A DNA stretch of 64,000 bases from the NCBI GenBank assembly GCA_030035585.1, contig CM057465.1, positions 4,129,501-4,193,500 on the forward strand, in the 5' to 3' direction. Source of the stretch: Dugong dugon. Its lineage: Eukaryota; Chordata; Mammalia; Sirenia; Dugongidae. Position numbers and translations under genes: made by a program. A model generated the notes under the pieces. It had not been told where the DNA came from, searched no databases, and was given only the letters and a program-made list of their open reading frames with translations. Numbering within the stretch: the first letter of the stretch is position 1; each line of letters starts with the position of its first letter. This document shows, piece after piece, positions 10,311-20,421 of the stretch.

Positions 10311-10465
10311 GAAGCCCTGGTGGCGCAGTGGTTAAGAGCTACAGGTGCTAACCAAAAGGTGAGCAGTTCAAATCCACCATTCACTCCTTAGAAACCCTAT
10401 GGAGCAGTTCTATTCTGTTCTATAGGGTAGCTATGAGTTAGAATCAACTCAACATCAATGGTTAT
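10311..10465 (+). mobile_element. AfroSINE, type A short form
   Basis: Head 'gaagccctggtggcgcagtgg' with the A-box region 'tggcgcagtggttaagagc' and B box 'agttcaaatcc', then the short body without the 'gtaatcttta' segment, then 'atagggtagctatgagttag'. A likely short target duplication is cctgta at both sides. Confidence 0.9.
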
Positions 10466-10787
10466 ACCTGTAGATGTGATCCCGGTTGGGAATAGGGTTT
10501 TCTTTGTCATGTTAAAGAGACCATATCAGTATAGGATGTGTCCTAAACCTAATCACTTCTGAGTTATCAGCTGAGACACAAAGAGAAGCAAGCACAAATG
10601 GGGAAAGATAGATGCCACATGAGGATTGCCATTGAACTGAGTACACCAGGCTACAGAAGCTGAGACAAGGATTTTTCTTAAGAGCAAACAGAGGCAGAGA
10701 GAGAGACGCCCCCTAGAGGTGGTACCCTGAATTCAGACTTGTAGCCTCCTGAATTGTGAGAAAATAAAAGTCTGCTCTTTAATCAGT

Positions 10788-11012
10788 TCTTGGTCCCTGG
10801 GTTGCACAAACGGTTTGCACTTGACTAACCTGAAGTTTGACAGTTTAAATATGCCCAGTTGTACCACAGAAGAAAGGCCTGGCAATCTACTTCCATAAGG
10901 ATTACCATCAAGAAAGCCCTATGGAGCAGTTCTACTCTGCAACACAGGGGGTCACCATGAGTTGAAATCAACTCCATGGCAGGCAACAGGTTTGGTTTGG
11001 GTTTTTGTTTGT
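10788..11012 (+). mobile_element. AfroSINE-type SINE, variant B
   Basis: 'tggtccctgggttgcacaaac' head, 'agaaaggcctggcaatctac' body and 'gggggtcaccatgagttgaa' tail. It interrupts the MaLR LTR. Confidence 0.85.
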
Positions 11013-11072
11013 GGCTACACCAACTAAACACTACACATCAGCAGAGCTTATTCGACTGTGAGAACTAAGACA

Positions 11073-11719
11073 TCAAGTCTGGGCTCTGGAATTGTTTGGA
11101 AAAGAAGCTAGAGGGAGGAGGCCCAGCAGCTGGGGAATTCTGCAGGACAGATGGCCAGGATGAGCTGCTTTAAATCTTTATTCTAAAAAGCAACCCAACA
11201 ACCGCCAGATCCAACCTGGTGATAGCAAAGATAAGGCAAATTGGGAGTAGAAAATTAAATACCAATCAAGTTGTTTGATTTTGGGCATACATTTGTGACA
11301 ATAGAACTAAATCACATATTGATCCCAAGTAAGAGCACGTTCAAGTGCTTGTCTTTGAGGTGCAAACTGCTTTAGAGCCTTAACTAGAAGGAAAGAAACA
11401 GAGGAAGCAGTGGCTGCTGACTCTGAATTAGAACGGCACCCAGGTATTTGAATTGATTGGATAGATTTTCCACTTTGTTTTGTTGAAGGGAAGTTCATTT
11501 TATGGCTTTCCACACTCAGCTAGCTCAAACAGACCTGGAGGAGTCCTGGGTCGGGTGTGGGTCCACTAGCGGCATTCACAGTTGGCTCAGGGAAGTCAAA
11601 CGGTGGCGCGGGAGTATGGTGGGCAGGTAGTTCGTCTCTGCCTGCTGCTTCTTGGAAGGTCCCATTACATAACAGACATAACAACTGGTCTTCACCTGGA
11701 AGGAAAAGGAAGCAAGCGT
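11073..11719. other. Low-repeat DNA, nothing identified
   Basis: No gene or repeat family recognised. The short open frames at 11307-11790 overlap on both strands and have no family resemblance. Confidence 0.45.
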
Positions 11720-12028
11720 TCACCAGGGAAACGGTGGCAGGAAGGGATTCCAAGCTGAGGGAGCAGCATAAACAAAAGGATGGCATTTGAGTCTAGATCT
11801 AAAGGAAGAAGAGAGTTTTGAGAAATGTTGTAGAAACTTAGCCCATGGCCAGTGTGTGAAGGGCTTTCACTGTCAGCCTGAGGCTACCGGACCTCGCTGT
11901 GATTCACTCTCCCCATGCTTTAACGAAAGCTTCTTTGTGTAGACACTGGGTAAACTGTGGTGAATATGGTTTCTGCCCCATGGACCTCAAAGTCTAGTGG
12001 GGGATATGTATATTAAGAATATAAGTAT
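11720..12028 (+). mobile_element. L2 LINE fragment
   Basis: 'ggaagggattccaagctgagggagcagcat' and 'catggacctcaaagtctagtgggggatat' fit the L2 3' region. It seems to continue at 12715-12935, after RTE and SINE insertions. Confidence 0.55.
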
Positions 12029-12031
12029 GCA

Positions 12032-12485
12032 TGTTGTTGTTGTTATTAGGTGCCATTGAGTCAGCTTCGACTCATAGCGACCCATGTACAACAGAACGAA
12101 ACACTGCCTGGTCCTGCGCCATCCTCACAATCGTTGTTATGCTTGAGCCCATTGTTACAGCCACTGTGTCAATCCTTCTCATTGAGGGTCTTCCTCTTTT
12201 TCACTGACCCACTACTTTGCCAAGCACGATGTCCTTTTCCAGGAACTCGTCCCTCCTAATAACAGGTCCAAAGTAAGTGAGATGAAGTCTCATCATCCTT
12301 GCTTCTAAGGAACATTCTGGCTGTACTTCTTCCAAGATGGGTTTGTTTGTTCTTTTGGCCGTCCATGGTATATTCAATATTCTTCACCAACATCACAATT
12401 CAAAGGTGTCAGTTCTTCTTAGGTCTTCCTTATTCATTGCCCAACTTTTGCATGCACATGAGGTGATTGAAAACACCGCATGCAT
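12032..12485 (-). mobile_element. RTE 3' fragment, antisense
   Basis: Begins with the reversed tail (ttgttgttgttattaggtgcc) and runs through 'gacccatgtacaacagaac', 'tgagcccattgttacagccac' and 'gtccatggtatattcaatat'. 5'-truncated at about 12485. Confidence 0.92.
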
Positions 12486-12499
12486 ATGTGCAAATACAT

Positions 12500-12712
12500 A
12501 CATAATTATGCATCCAGTTCCACTGGACTTGGAGTCAGTTTTGATTCTTGGCAACCCCGTGTGTGAAAGTGAACTGTATCCACAAGGTTTTCAATGGTCG
12601 ATTTTTCAGAAGTAGATCACCAGGCCTTTCTTCTGAGGTGCCTCTGAGTGGACTTGGACCTCCAACTTTTTGGTTAGCAGCTGAGAATATTAATTTGCAC
12701 CACTCAGAGACA
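12500..12712 (-). mobile_element. AfroSINE-type SINE, variant B, antisense
   Basis: Reversed tail 'gagtcagttttgattcttggc', body 'atttttcagaagtagatcacc', reversed B box 'gtggacttggacctcc' and head ending 'gcaccactcaga'. It directly follows the RTE fragment. Confidence 0.85.
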
Positions 12713-12714
12713 AA

Positions 12715-12935
12715 TAATGATGAACTGTGTAAATAATAAATGTAACTGTGTAAGTGGTATGAAGCCAGGCGCTATGGGGAGAAAAAGAGGGACCTCATTT
12801 GGTTTGGAGGTCAGGGGTGTACTTTCTGAGGCAGTTGAAGTGAGAACCAGTGATGGTATGAATTCACAGAGAAGGGATATGAGCATCCACACTGCAGTGT
12901 GGCAGAAGACAGGGAAACATAGGAAAGGTAAAAAT
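12715..12935 (+). mobile_element. L2 LINE fragment
   Basis: 'tgaagccaggcgctatgggga' and 'tttggaggtcaggggtgtac' followed by 'gaggcagttgaagtgagaacc' resemble the L2 3' segment. Probably the continuation of 11720-12028. Confidence 0.5.
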
Positions 12936-12944
12936 TAAATATTT

Positions 12945-13135
12945 AAAAAAGATCTATCTTTAATGCTTACACTAAAGTATATCCCAGATGAAGTTAAGAT
13001 TTAAAATCTTTTTAAAAACATAAATCTGTAAAGCTATGTTTATTTTTATAATCTGTGAAGGAATTGCACTTTTATAATAGTTGGATGAGGAGCGTTTTTC
13101 TAAGCTTACCTCTAATGGCAAATCTATAAAGTAAC
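12945..13135 (+). mobile_element. Ancient L1 ORF2 fragment
   Basis: 'tatatcccagatgaagttaag' and 'ggatgaggagcgtttttctaagc' match the C-terminal coding part of old L1 ORF2. No open frame remains. Confidence 0.55.
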
Positions 13136-13382
13136 ATACCAGTACAGGCGTCCCTGATGGGATTCTGTTCTGACGACTCCATCGTAAATCGGTTCTGTGG
13201 TAAATCAAATACCTCCTTTTTTTTTTAAAGTTTTCATTACTGTTGCCTTTTATTATCAGTATCTTTATAAATCCAATCTTGAACATGTGCAGTGAACATC
13301 TGAGAATGATAACATCAGCAAATTAGGTGCTGCAACATTATAGGTAGTATATATTACTAACGACAAGATGCACAAAGATAAA
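13136..13382. other. Unclassified AT-rich segment
   Basis: Contains 'gtccctgatgggattctgttc' and a poly(T) run near 13218. I do not recognise a family. Confidence 0.4.
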
Positions 13383-13587
13383 ACAGACGGTTGTACGGCT
13401 CCTGGCGATCTTACGTACAGCAGAAGGAAACGTTGCCCGGTCCTGCCTTATCTTCATGATCACTGGTATGTTTGAATCATTTGTTGTGCCTATTGTGTCA
13501 AACCATCTCATGGAGTGTTTTCCTTGCCTTTGCTGACCCTCTGCTTTACTAATCTTGAGTCCTTTTCTAGCTCCTGATCTCACCTTC
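13383..13587 (-). mobile_element. RTE 3' fragment, antisense, older subtype
   Basis: Aligns by eye with the RTE 3' end but with the variant words 'gatcttacgtacagcagaa', 'ttgcccggtcctgccttatc' and 'tttgctgaccctctgcttt'. Similar older copies are at 28290-28670 and 63787-64000. Confidence 0.8.
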
Positions 13588-14125
13588 TGTATTAGTCATC
13601 TATTGCTGCATAACAAATTACCCCAAAGTTAACACTTAAAAGAATAATCAACATCTATTATCTCCCACAGTTTCTGAGGATCAGGAATCTGGGAGAGGTT
13701 TAACTGGGTGGTTCTGGCTCAGATTGTCTCATGAAGTTGATATTAGGATGTTGACCAGGGCTGTGGTCATCTGAAGTCTTGGCTGGAGCTGGAGGATCTG
13801 CCTCCAAGATGACTCATATACTTGGCTATTGGCTGAAGGCCTCAGTTCCTCAACACAAGGCTCTCTCCACAGGGAAGCTTGAGTGTCCTCCAAACATGGC
13901 AGCCAGCTTCCCTCAGAGCAAGCGATCCAAAAGAGAAAGCAAGGAGAAGCCTTATGCCTTTCATGACCCAGTCTCAGAAGCCTCAAAGTGTCACTTCCAC
14001 CTTATTCTACTTGAGTCACTAAGTCCAGCCCACACTCAAGGAGAGAATAATTAAGTCCCACCTCTTGAAGGAAGAGTATCAAAGAATCTGTACATATTTT
14101 AAAACCACCGCACCCTCTTTAGAGG
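13588..14125 (-). mobile_element. MLT1-like LTR, antisense
   Basis: 'ttagtcatctattgctgcataacaaattac' then 'tctattatctcccacagtttctgaggatc' is the reversed 3' end of an MLT1-type LTR. Typical middle text 'acatggcagccagcttcc' and 'cccagtctcagaagcc' is present. Confidence 0.78.
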
Positions 14126-14144
14126 ACTCAACACTATGGTTTAT

Positions 14145-14315
14145 ACTGATATTTCTCAAATATTAATATGCTTGAAAAGAATCTAGGTATCTGCTCAAAT
14201 ACAGCACTCATTCAGTAGTTCTGTGGTGGAGCTCAAGACACTGCACATTTTTAAAGTTCCCAGGGCATCTAATGATGCAGCCACAAGGTTTAGAGAAAAT
14301 ATACTCAACTAATGT
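14145..14315 (+). mobile_element. MER5-like hAT miniature DNA transposon
   Basis: 'actcattcagtagttctgtggtggagc' followed by 'actgcacatttttaaagttccc' and 'gatgcagccacaaggtttaga' is the MER5A/B layout of the hAT-Charlie group. Non-coding. Confidence 0.7.
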
Positions 14316-14322
14316 TGTGACG

Positions 14323-14490
14323 GAGCCCTGGTGGCGCAGTGGTTAAGTGGCTGGCTGCCAACCAAAAGGTCAGCAGTTTGAATCCACCAGCAGCTCCTTG
14401 GAAACCCTATAGGGCAGTTCTACTCTGTCCTATAGGGTCGCTATGAGTCGGAATTGACTCAACAGCAGTGTTTGTCTGGTTTTTTTTGTT
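14323..14490 (+). mobile_element. AfroSINE, type A short form
   Basis: One of the best-kept copies: 'ggagccctggtggcgcagtgg' head with A box, 'ggtcagcagtttgaatcc' with B box, short body 'cagctccttggaaaccctat', RTE-like tail 'agggtcgctatgagtcggaa', then a T-rich end. Confidence 0.95.
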
Positions 14491-14737
14491 TTTAGTGTTC
14501 CAAGGGGGGTAACCACAGAGTAGGCAAGGGCCCAGTGGAGGCTAGCAGGGATGGTTTATGAGGTGACAACCAGCACAGTTTCATCCTGACCAACTCCCAG
14601 CTCCTGACTCTGACTCCAGGCCATGCCTTGATTAACATTTCACCTGGCACAGCTGAGAGCTGGTATCATATGCTCCCGGGCAAATTCCTTCAGCACTTTC
14701 CTTGGAGCCCAGGTTACAGAGCTCTCTGCCCTGGTAA
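14491..14737. other. No recognisable feature
   Basis: Unique DNA between two SINEs. Confidence 0.4.
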
Positions 14738-14935
14738 ACCAAAAAAGAACAAACTAAAAACAGAAGCCCATTGCCATCATGCTGATTCCGACTCAGAGAG
14801 ACCCTGTAGGACAGAGCAGAACTGCCCCATAGGGTGTCCAAGGCTGTAATCTTTATGGAAGCAGACTGCCACATCTTTCTCCCTCGGAGCAGCTGGTGGA
14901 TTTGAACAGCTAACCTTTCAGTTAACAGCCTGCTT
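14738..14935 (-). mobile_element. AfroSINE, type A long form, antisense
   Basis: Contains the segment missing from short copies: 'aaggctgtaatctttatgg' through 'actgccacatctttctccc'. Reversed B box 'ggatttgaacagctaacc' follows. Confidence 0.92.
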
Positions 14936-15898
14936 AGGTAGATCTCAGCAAAGAAAGCAGGAAGAGGGGCTCGTCCAGTAGGACACACTCACTGCCACAC
15001 AGACTCTGCCCCAGGGTGCCTAGTGCCTCCTCCCCGCCCTCTTCTGAGGCACCAGGCACATCCAGCCTTCCTCCTCCTCTGCCCTCCATGCTGAGCTCAG
15101 GTCCCAGGCATGAGCGGATGGGTAGACTCAGAGCTTGTAGGCTGCCAATTCCCAAGGGACAGAGGAAGGAGTGTCATCCAGCACATCCTTGGACATGGGG
15201 GATCTGGGCTGTGGGCACGGGGCTGGGGAGAGGCAGAGGGGCTGGAGGGCTCTCAAAAACGTGGGGAGAACATTGTGCGGGGAAGTAGGAGAGTGAGGAG
15301 ACAGGGCTAATGTGAGCTTTTGGGGGAGGAGATCCTTAGAGAGGGGCTGGTTCTGAGGAGGTGAAGGACTCTGAAACTCCTCCAAGTCCCTGTTCTCAAG
15401 GAATACGTGATCAAACTTGCCAGATCTGAACATCGAAGTTCCTCACATGAGCCCCCATCTCGTTCCTCCCCTCACCCCTGAGAAATTCACCCCAAGCACC
15501 ACTGTCACCACACCTTCTTTGTCCCTTATGGTGAAGGAAGCCGTTGATGGAGTTGCCCTTCGTTCCTGTTGCCCACAAGTCCTGCATCCTCTGGGACCAG
15601 ACACAGGAGGCTTTCCACGGCCCCCTAGTCCTCTGTGCCCAACACGCTTGGCCCCCCTCTCCCGTTGGTGCCTGGCCGCGCCCCCTGCCCAGCCCACCAC
15701 TGTCTCCTTCTCTGCCAGGCTCACCAGCCCGTGACCATGGTCAGGCCTGGCTGCTGCCTGTGCCATCTGCATTCCAGCTCCTGGAAATGTGGCGCCTATC
15801 TCGAGGGAGGCCCCAGCTTGTTTCTGAAAGGATGCAACTGTTTATTTCAAATTTTTAAAAGGAAGCAGCGTGGCAAAAGGCCAAGAGTCAGGCTCAGG
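14936..15898. other. GC-richer low-repeat interval, no gene identified
   Basis: The most GC-rich part of the window. Several overlapping open frames exist on both strands because stops are rare in GC-rich DNA; none resembles a known family. I see no CpG-dense promoter and no convincing splice-bounded exon. Confidence 0.45.
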
Positions 15899-16266
15899 GG
15901 CTGATTATCCAATAGGTAAGGTAAGCACAGTTCTTACCTTGCTTATCAGATCGTCTGCAGTGAACAATTTCATGTGGGTTTCACCACATCTTTGATTTAC
16001 TACAAATTTACTACAGATTAGTAAGTAAGCACAAGTAAGCCCGTGCTTACCTTGCTCACTGAGTTATCTATCTCTGTCAGGGACTGTAAATTTGAAAAGA
16101 GGCTTTGATTCTGCAGGAAGGTGCTGCGGGGTTGGGAGGGAGAGAGATGCCAGCCATACCTAGAAGCAGTCTCTTTGATGTGGTGAAAAATGTGAAATTG
16201 TTCACTACAGATAATCTGGGAAGCAAGGTAGGCACCATGTTTACCTTGTACATTGGATAATCTGCC
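15899..16266. mobile_element. Fold-back element with ~95-bp terminal inverted repeats
   Basis: The left arm 15899-15995 pairs with the reverse complement of 16171-16266 at about 80% identity by eye. Shared words on both arms: 'gattatccaat', 'aaggtaa', 'taccttgctt', 'agtgaacaatttca' and 'ttcaccacat'. The loop (15996-16170) holds a third diverged copy of the arm motif (gtaagcccgtgcttacc). No coding capacity. Looks like a miniature inverted-repeat DNA transposon; I could not find a clear target duplication or name the family. Confidence 0.7.
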
Positions 16267-16689
16267 TATGCCCAGGAGGCCACTGGTAACGTGGTCACAT
16301 GAGGGCACAAGGAATCAGGGCACCTCTAACTCCAAAGAGGTGCAGCCCCATCCCTTTCCTGCACCACTTGGGGGCTCCCCTTCGCCTCAGTCCTGATTCA
16401 AGGTCTAGAGGGATGGATATCTCTTGCCTTGGGCCATTGTGATGGAGGAAGCTCTGTCCCCACCAGCACAGAGAAGCTCAGTGTCTAGACTGCGGGACAT
16501 TTTCGCCAAGGTGGACCATGGGAGAGTATCCCCTTCACAACATGAAAAGGGCTTGCCTTTTTATTGAAGAATTACCTATGCGAGATTAAAATCTCGACGG
16601 TAACTCTAAAGCACGGACGAGAACTTTAAGGGGCAGAAGAGTCTAAGTTACAGCAGTGAAATAGTGGAGGCAGAGACAGTAAGAAGGAT
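16267..16689. other. No recognisable feature
   Basis: Unique DNA; nothing supportable. Confidence 0.4.
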
Positions 16690-16830
16690 AACACGTGCAG
16701 AACGTAACCATCATCAATGAACTGTACACATAAAAATTGTTGAATGGGTGTATGTTTTGTTGTACATATTTTCACCAAAACTAAACATTTTCTTTTTAAA
16801 TTTAAAAAAGAGGCATTACTGAGTGTTAAA
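16690..16830 (+). mobile_element. L1 3' end fragment
   Basis: 'atgaactgtacacataaaaa' then 'tgtacatattttcaccaaaac' and an A-rich end parallel the end of 3' unit 1 of the full L1 (near 26590-26655). Confidence 0.6.
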
Positions 16831-17062
16831 AATAAAATAGGTTCTGAAGAGGAAAAAAAATAGGGCCCCTCTGTCCCAGCTGACTTTTGCATGAGCACTA
16901 TATTCTGAAAACCTGTGTCCCCTGCTGGCCCATGGATGGGTTACAGAAGGGTCTCCATGATCCCCCCTGCTGCAGGGACCCTCACATCCATCCCAGCAGA
17001 GACCCTGGTGACATTCTTCAGTCCACATATTCACTCTGTTTGTGCCAAAGAGGCCACTCATT

Positions 17063-17230
17063 GGAACCCAACCAAACAAATTGTCATCAAATCAATTCTA
17101 TCTCATAGTGACCCTACAGGACAGAGTACAAGTGCCCCATAGGGTTTCCAAGGAGCAGCTGGTATATTCGAACTGTCGACATTTTCGTTAGCAGCCGAAC
17201 ACTTAACCACTGCACCACCAAATCTCCCAC
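17063..17230 (-). mobile_element. AfroSINE, type A short form, antisense
   Basis: 'accaaacaaattgtcatcaaatc' tail, 'aagtgccccatagggtttcc' body running directly into 'aaggagcagctggtatattc' (the 45-bp middle is absent), then the reversed head 'cactgcaccaccaaatctcc'. Confidence 0.92.
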
Positions 17231-18440
17231 CCACTGGAAGCACAGAACTAATTTCTCCCAGGAAGGAAAAATCAAGCTTGTCAGAGACTCATACTCAGAT
17301 ATTTCAAAACACATTTGCAGCCTACAGTTTAAAAAGTCTAGCAAACCAAAGAATTCTGGAACCCACAACAGCATTTGTTGTTGCTTGCTTTAAGCGTTCT
17401 TTACACTTGTTGGGTTTTTTCAAGCCACGTTGCTTTCGCTGAGACTTTCCCGTCAATTTAACTCCTTTCGACTCTCCTGCTCCACTTGCATCCAACAAAA
17501 CAAAGAATATTCCAAACAGTAAATAGCCTTCCTTGAATTATTTCCTTCCTCTCCCCTTCCACCATCACCCCCACCTCCTGCCACCAAAATGTGTATCTCT
17601 TAAAACTCATATGAGTCGTCCTGTCTGAGGAATAATGAAGCGGAGAACACCTCCACCTGTGTCAGAGAGGAGATGTCTGGGGACCTCATTAGAATGTGCT
17701 GCTTTCACAGACAATGAAAAGACAGTTTAGAAAGTTCCAAGTCTCCCAGGAATTCACCAGCCACTGACCGAGAGATGAGTGATGGTCCCCACTCCTTGCC
17801 AACTCCGAGTGTTGAATTCCAGTGCAACCTCTCAAGTCAATATCATTGTCGATTTAAAATAGCTCAGTTAACTTAAAATGCCAGTTACCTGGGACCCTAA
17901 GGGGACGCGCCTTCCACCAGGATTTGTCAACACTGCAGAACTAATGGAAGGCATTTGGAATTTATTCCGGCAAAGGAAGGTAAGCGGCTATCTTGACATC
18001 AGAATTCACACAGCACCCCCAAAGACAGCTCACAGTGTGTGGCTTCATCAAAAACAAATGAGCTGCTGTTGGCACAGCGCACTAAGGCTCTAGAGCCGCA
18101 TTCACATCCTTCTTCCCAGCTGGTCCTTACCATAAGAGCCAGGGCAATCCCTTGCTACAATGAGGAACAAATAAATGCCACCTTCTTTAGTAAAAGCAAA
18201 ATCCAATCCCTCCAAGGTTGTCACTGAACATAAGTCTCCAGGTGCAGACAGGCAGATGGAGCTTGTGGCTCAGACACTTCCCCTTCCAGAGATCTGTCAT
18301 GGATACCATTGCTACCAACGTGATGGACCCAAGAGGATGCTGAACGCTCTGGCCCACTGGCAGCCAGGATACGTCCCAGAGCCCAGCTCCACCATTGTGT
18401 ACACTAAAAGATATCTTCTCTCAAGATTCAGGACTAACTA
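17231..18440. other. Longest repeat-free interval in the left half
   Basis: About 1.2 kb with no nameable transposon. It directly precedes the 5' end of the full-length L1 and includes the L1's 5' target-site duplication (18423-18440). A 71-codon frame at 17878-18093 contains 'aaggtaagc' at 17977-17985, which resembles a splice donor, but nothing else supports an exon. Confidence 0.45.
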
Positions 18441-18759
18441 GGAGTTCTGCCAAAATGGCGCTCTAGGCAGAAGCACCACTCCGTCCCTCCACAGCAAAGA
18501 TCCAAAAAACTAAGCTGAACAGAGAATACAACAATCCTGAAACCCTAAAATATCAAATGAAGAGACAAAGAACTCAGCCAAGCACCAAATGGAGTGAGAA
18601 AACTGACAGAGAATGGAGAGCAAGGAGAGATTAATGCAGAGGTCCTCTACCAGCTAATGCAGCATGGATCCACCATCTTGGACTCCTATCGGAGACCAGC
18701 AAATGGGGGTATGAGAAAGCAGCCTCACGGAGTGTCCAGTGGGAGACAGAACAATCAGT

Positions 18760-19312
18760 AATTGGTGATATACGCTTTCCCACCTCCCACCCCTCTTCGC
18801 TCCGGCTTGGCCTCCTCTGCTTCCAGTGGCCACAGTCTCTTGACAGGGAAGAACCAGCTGCTTGGATTCCACACACCCAAGCAGATGGCTCTCTGGGTGC
18901 CATTTGTTGGCTGCTGGTGTTGCTTTTCTTTTTTCTGCTTCTATTGATTTCTCACTTGCCTCTCGCCACCTCCCCCAACTTTCACTTGAGTGCCTGGCTC
19001 CGTGCGCCATCTTTGCTTCTTCCTGAGGGACTGCAGAGCACTGGCAATTTGTGATATACGCTTTCCCACTCTCTACCCTTCATCACCCACACTCGGCCTC
19101 CTCTGCTTCCCGTGGACACAGTCTCTTGTCCAGAAGCACCAGCCTGCACTAGCTGGCTCTCTGAGTGCCATTTCTTGGCTGATGGTGTTGCTTTTTTTTT
19201 TTTCCTGCTTCTTTTGATTTCTTGCTTGCCTCTCGCTGCCTCCCCCTCCTTTCGTTCGAGTGCCTGGCTCCGCGCGCCATCTTTGCTTCTTCCTGAGGAG
19301 CTGTGGAGCTCC
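18760..19312 (+). repeat. Two tandem L1 5' UTR monomers (~270-286 bp)
   Basis: Unit 1 is 18760-19045 and unit 2 is 19046-19312. Each opens with 'gtgatatacgctttcccac', contains 'ggcctcctctgcttcc', 'cacagtctcttg' and 'ggctctctgggtgccattt' or its variant, and closes with 'gcgccatctttgcttcttcc'. In mouse L1, repeated monomers of this kind act as the promoter; the same role here is inference. Confidence 0.85.
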
Positions 19313-20421
19313 ATTCAAGTGTGGAGCTGCTTCCCAGTCGGGACTACCACGCTGGTGGGATCCCAGGACTTTTCTACATTTTGAATTGTTTGTTTCTTTT
19401 CCTTTTTTCAGTTGGGAGGCCTTTCTGGCCAGGCGGAGCTGTGTGGCAAGGAACTCCCCTTCAGCTTCCACAGATGTGCAGAGGGATTGCTGAGGACATT
19501 TCTTTTTCATTGGGTTGTTTTTTTTTTTTTTTTCTCTTTTTTTGGTGGTGGCCTTTCTTTTTCTTTCTTTTTTTTAATTGTTTTGTTTTCTTTTCCCTCT
19601 TTTTCCCTCTTTGTCTTTCTTCATTGCTCAGTTTTTCATCTCTCTATATCTTCCTTCTCTTTCTGATCCCTGAATACCAGGCGTTGTATACCTCTATGCC
19701 TTCTAGCCAGGCTGTAATGCAACACTGGAGAGTGACTTCCCCAGACCTCATAGCTGCATCGGTGGGATCCCTGGGAACTTTGCAGTTCTTTAACCTTTCT
19801 GATTTTTATTTATTCATTCTTTTCTTTTCTTCCTCTTCCCCTTTCTGGTTTTCTCCATTTCATCGTCTCTCATCTCTCCATTACAACGGCAAGCTATCCG
19901 AGCATTCTTTTTTGTTTTTTTATATGTTTTTGGCTCCTGTTCCTCTCTCCCATATCCATCTTAGCTCCACACATAACAATCTCCCCGCTGCATCCTGCCT
20001 ACCTGCGCCGTGCGCTTGACATCACACCATGAAGCAGCACAGGCACAGCCTACTGGAACCTGCCCTGCAATGATTACCAACCTGCTCTTGTGGCTGTAGT
20101 AAGTGCCAAAAACAACCCATCCCAGTAACTCCTCTTCAGCTATACCTGCCCTGCTGTACCATATCTGAGTGACTGACCCTGACAGGTGGAGAAGGAGGTG
20201 AAAAGTATTGAGTGCACAGATGAGCAAACAACAAAGAACACACAGTCCACCTGCTCAGACATAGTCAATTTTTTTTTTTAAACAAGGGACGAAACCAACA
20301 AATCTACAATCAATAAACAAGAAAAATAACTACTGAAAGCCCTGAAAACAGGAGACAATAACAAAACATTTACAAAAACAGGACAGGATGATTCCAGTAG
20401 GCGTCCAAAATAAAACACCAG

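Larger units (their letters stand above)
10247..11072 (+). mobile_element. MaLR-type solo LTR carrying two SINE insertions
   Basis: Begins 'tgttctgaatagaattgtgttcctc' and ends 'gtgagaactaagaca', matching MaLR LTR ends. Removing the SINEs at 10311-10465 and 10788-11012 leaves a continuous LTR with a usual middle (ggtaccctgaattcagactt, ctgaattgtgagaaaataaa). Confidence 0.72.

Noticed and set aside
15417..15772. Overlapping ~105-codon frames on both strands
   Set aside because: GC-rich DNA with few stops; low-complexity proline/serine content, no splice support.
19303..20019. 238-codon open frame rich in F, L and S
   Set aside because: Lies in the T-rich L1 5' UTR; the amino-acid bias comes from poly(T) runs. 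No domain and no L1 protein is known there.
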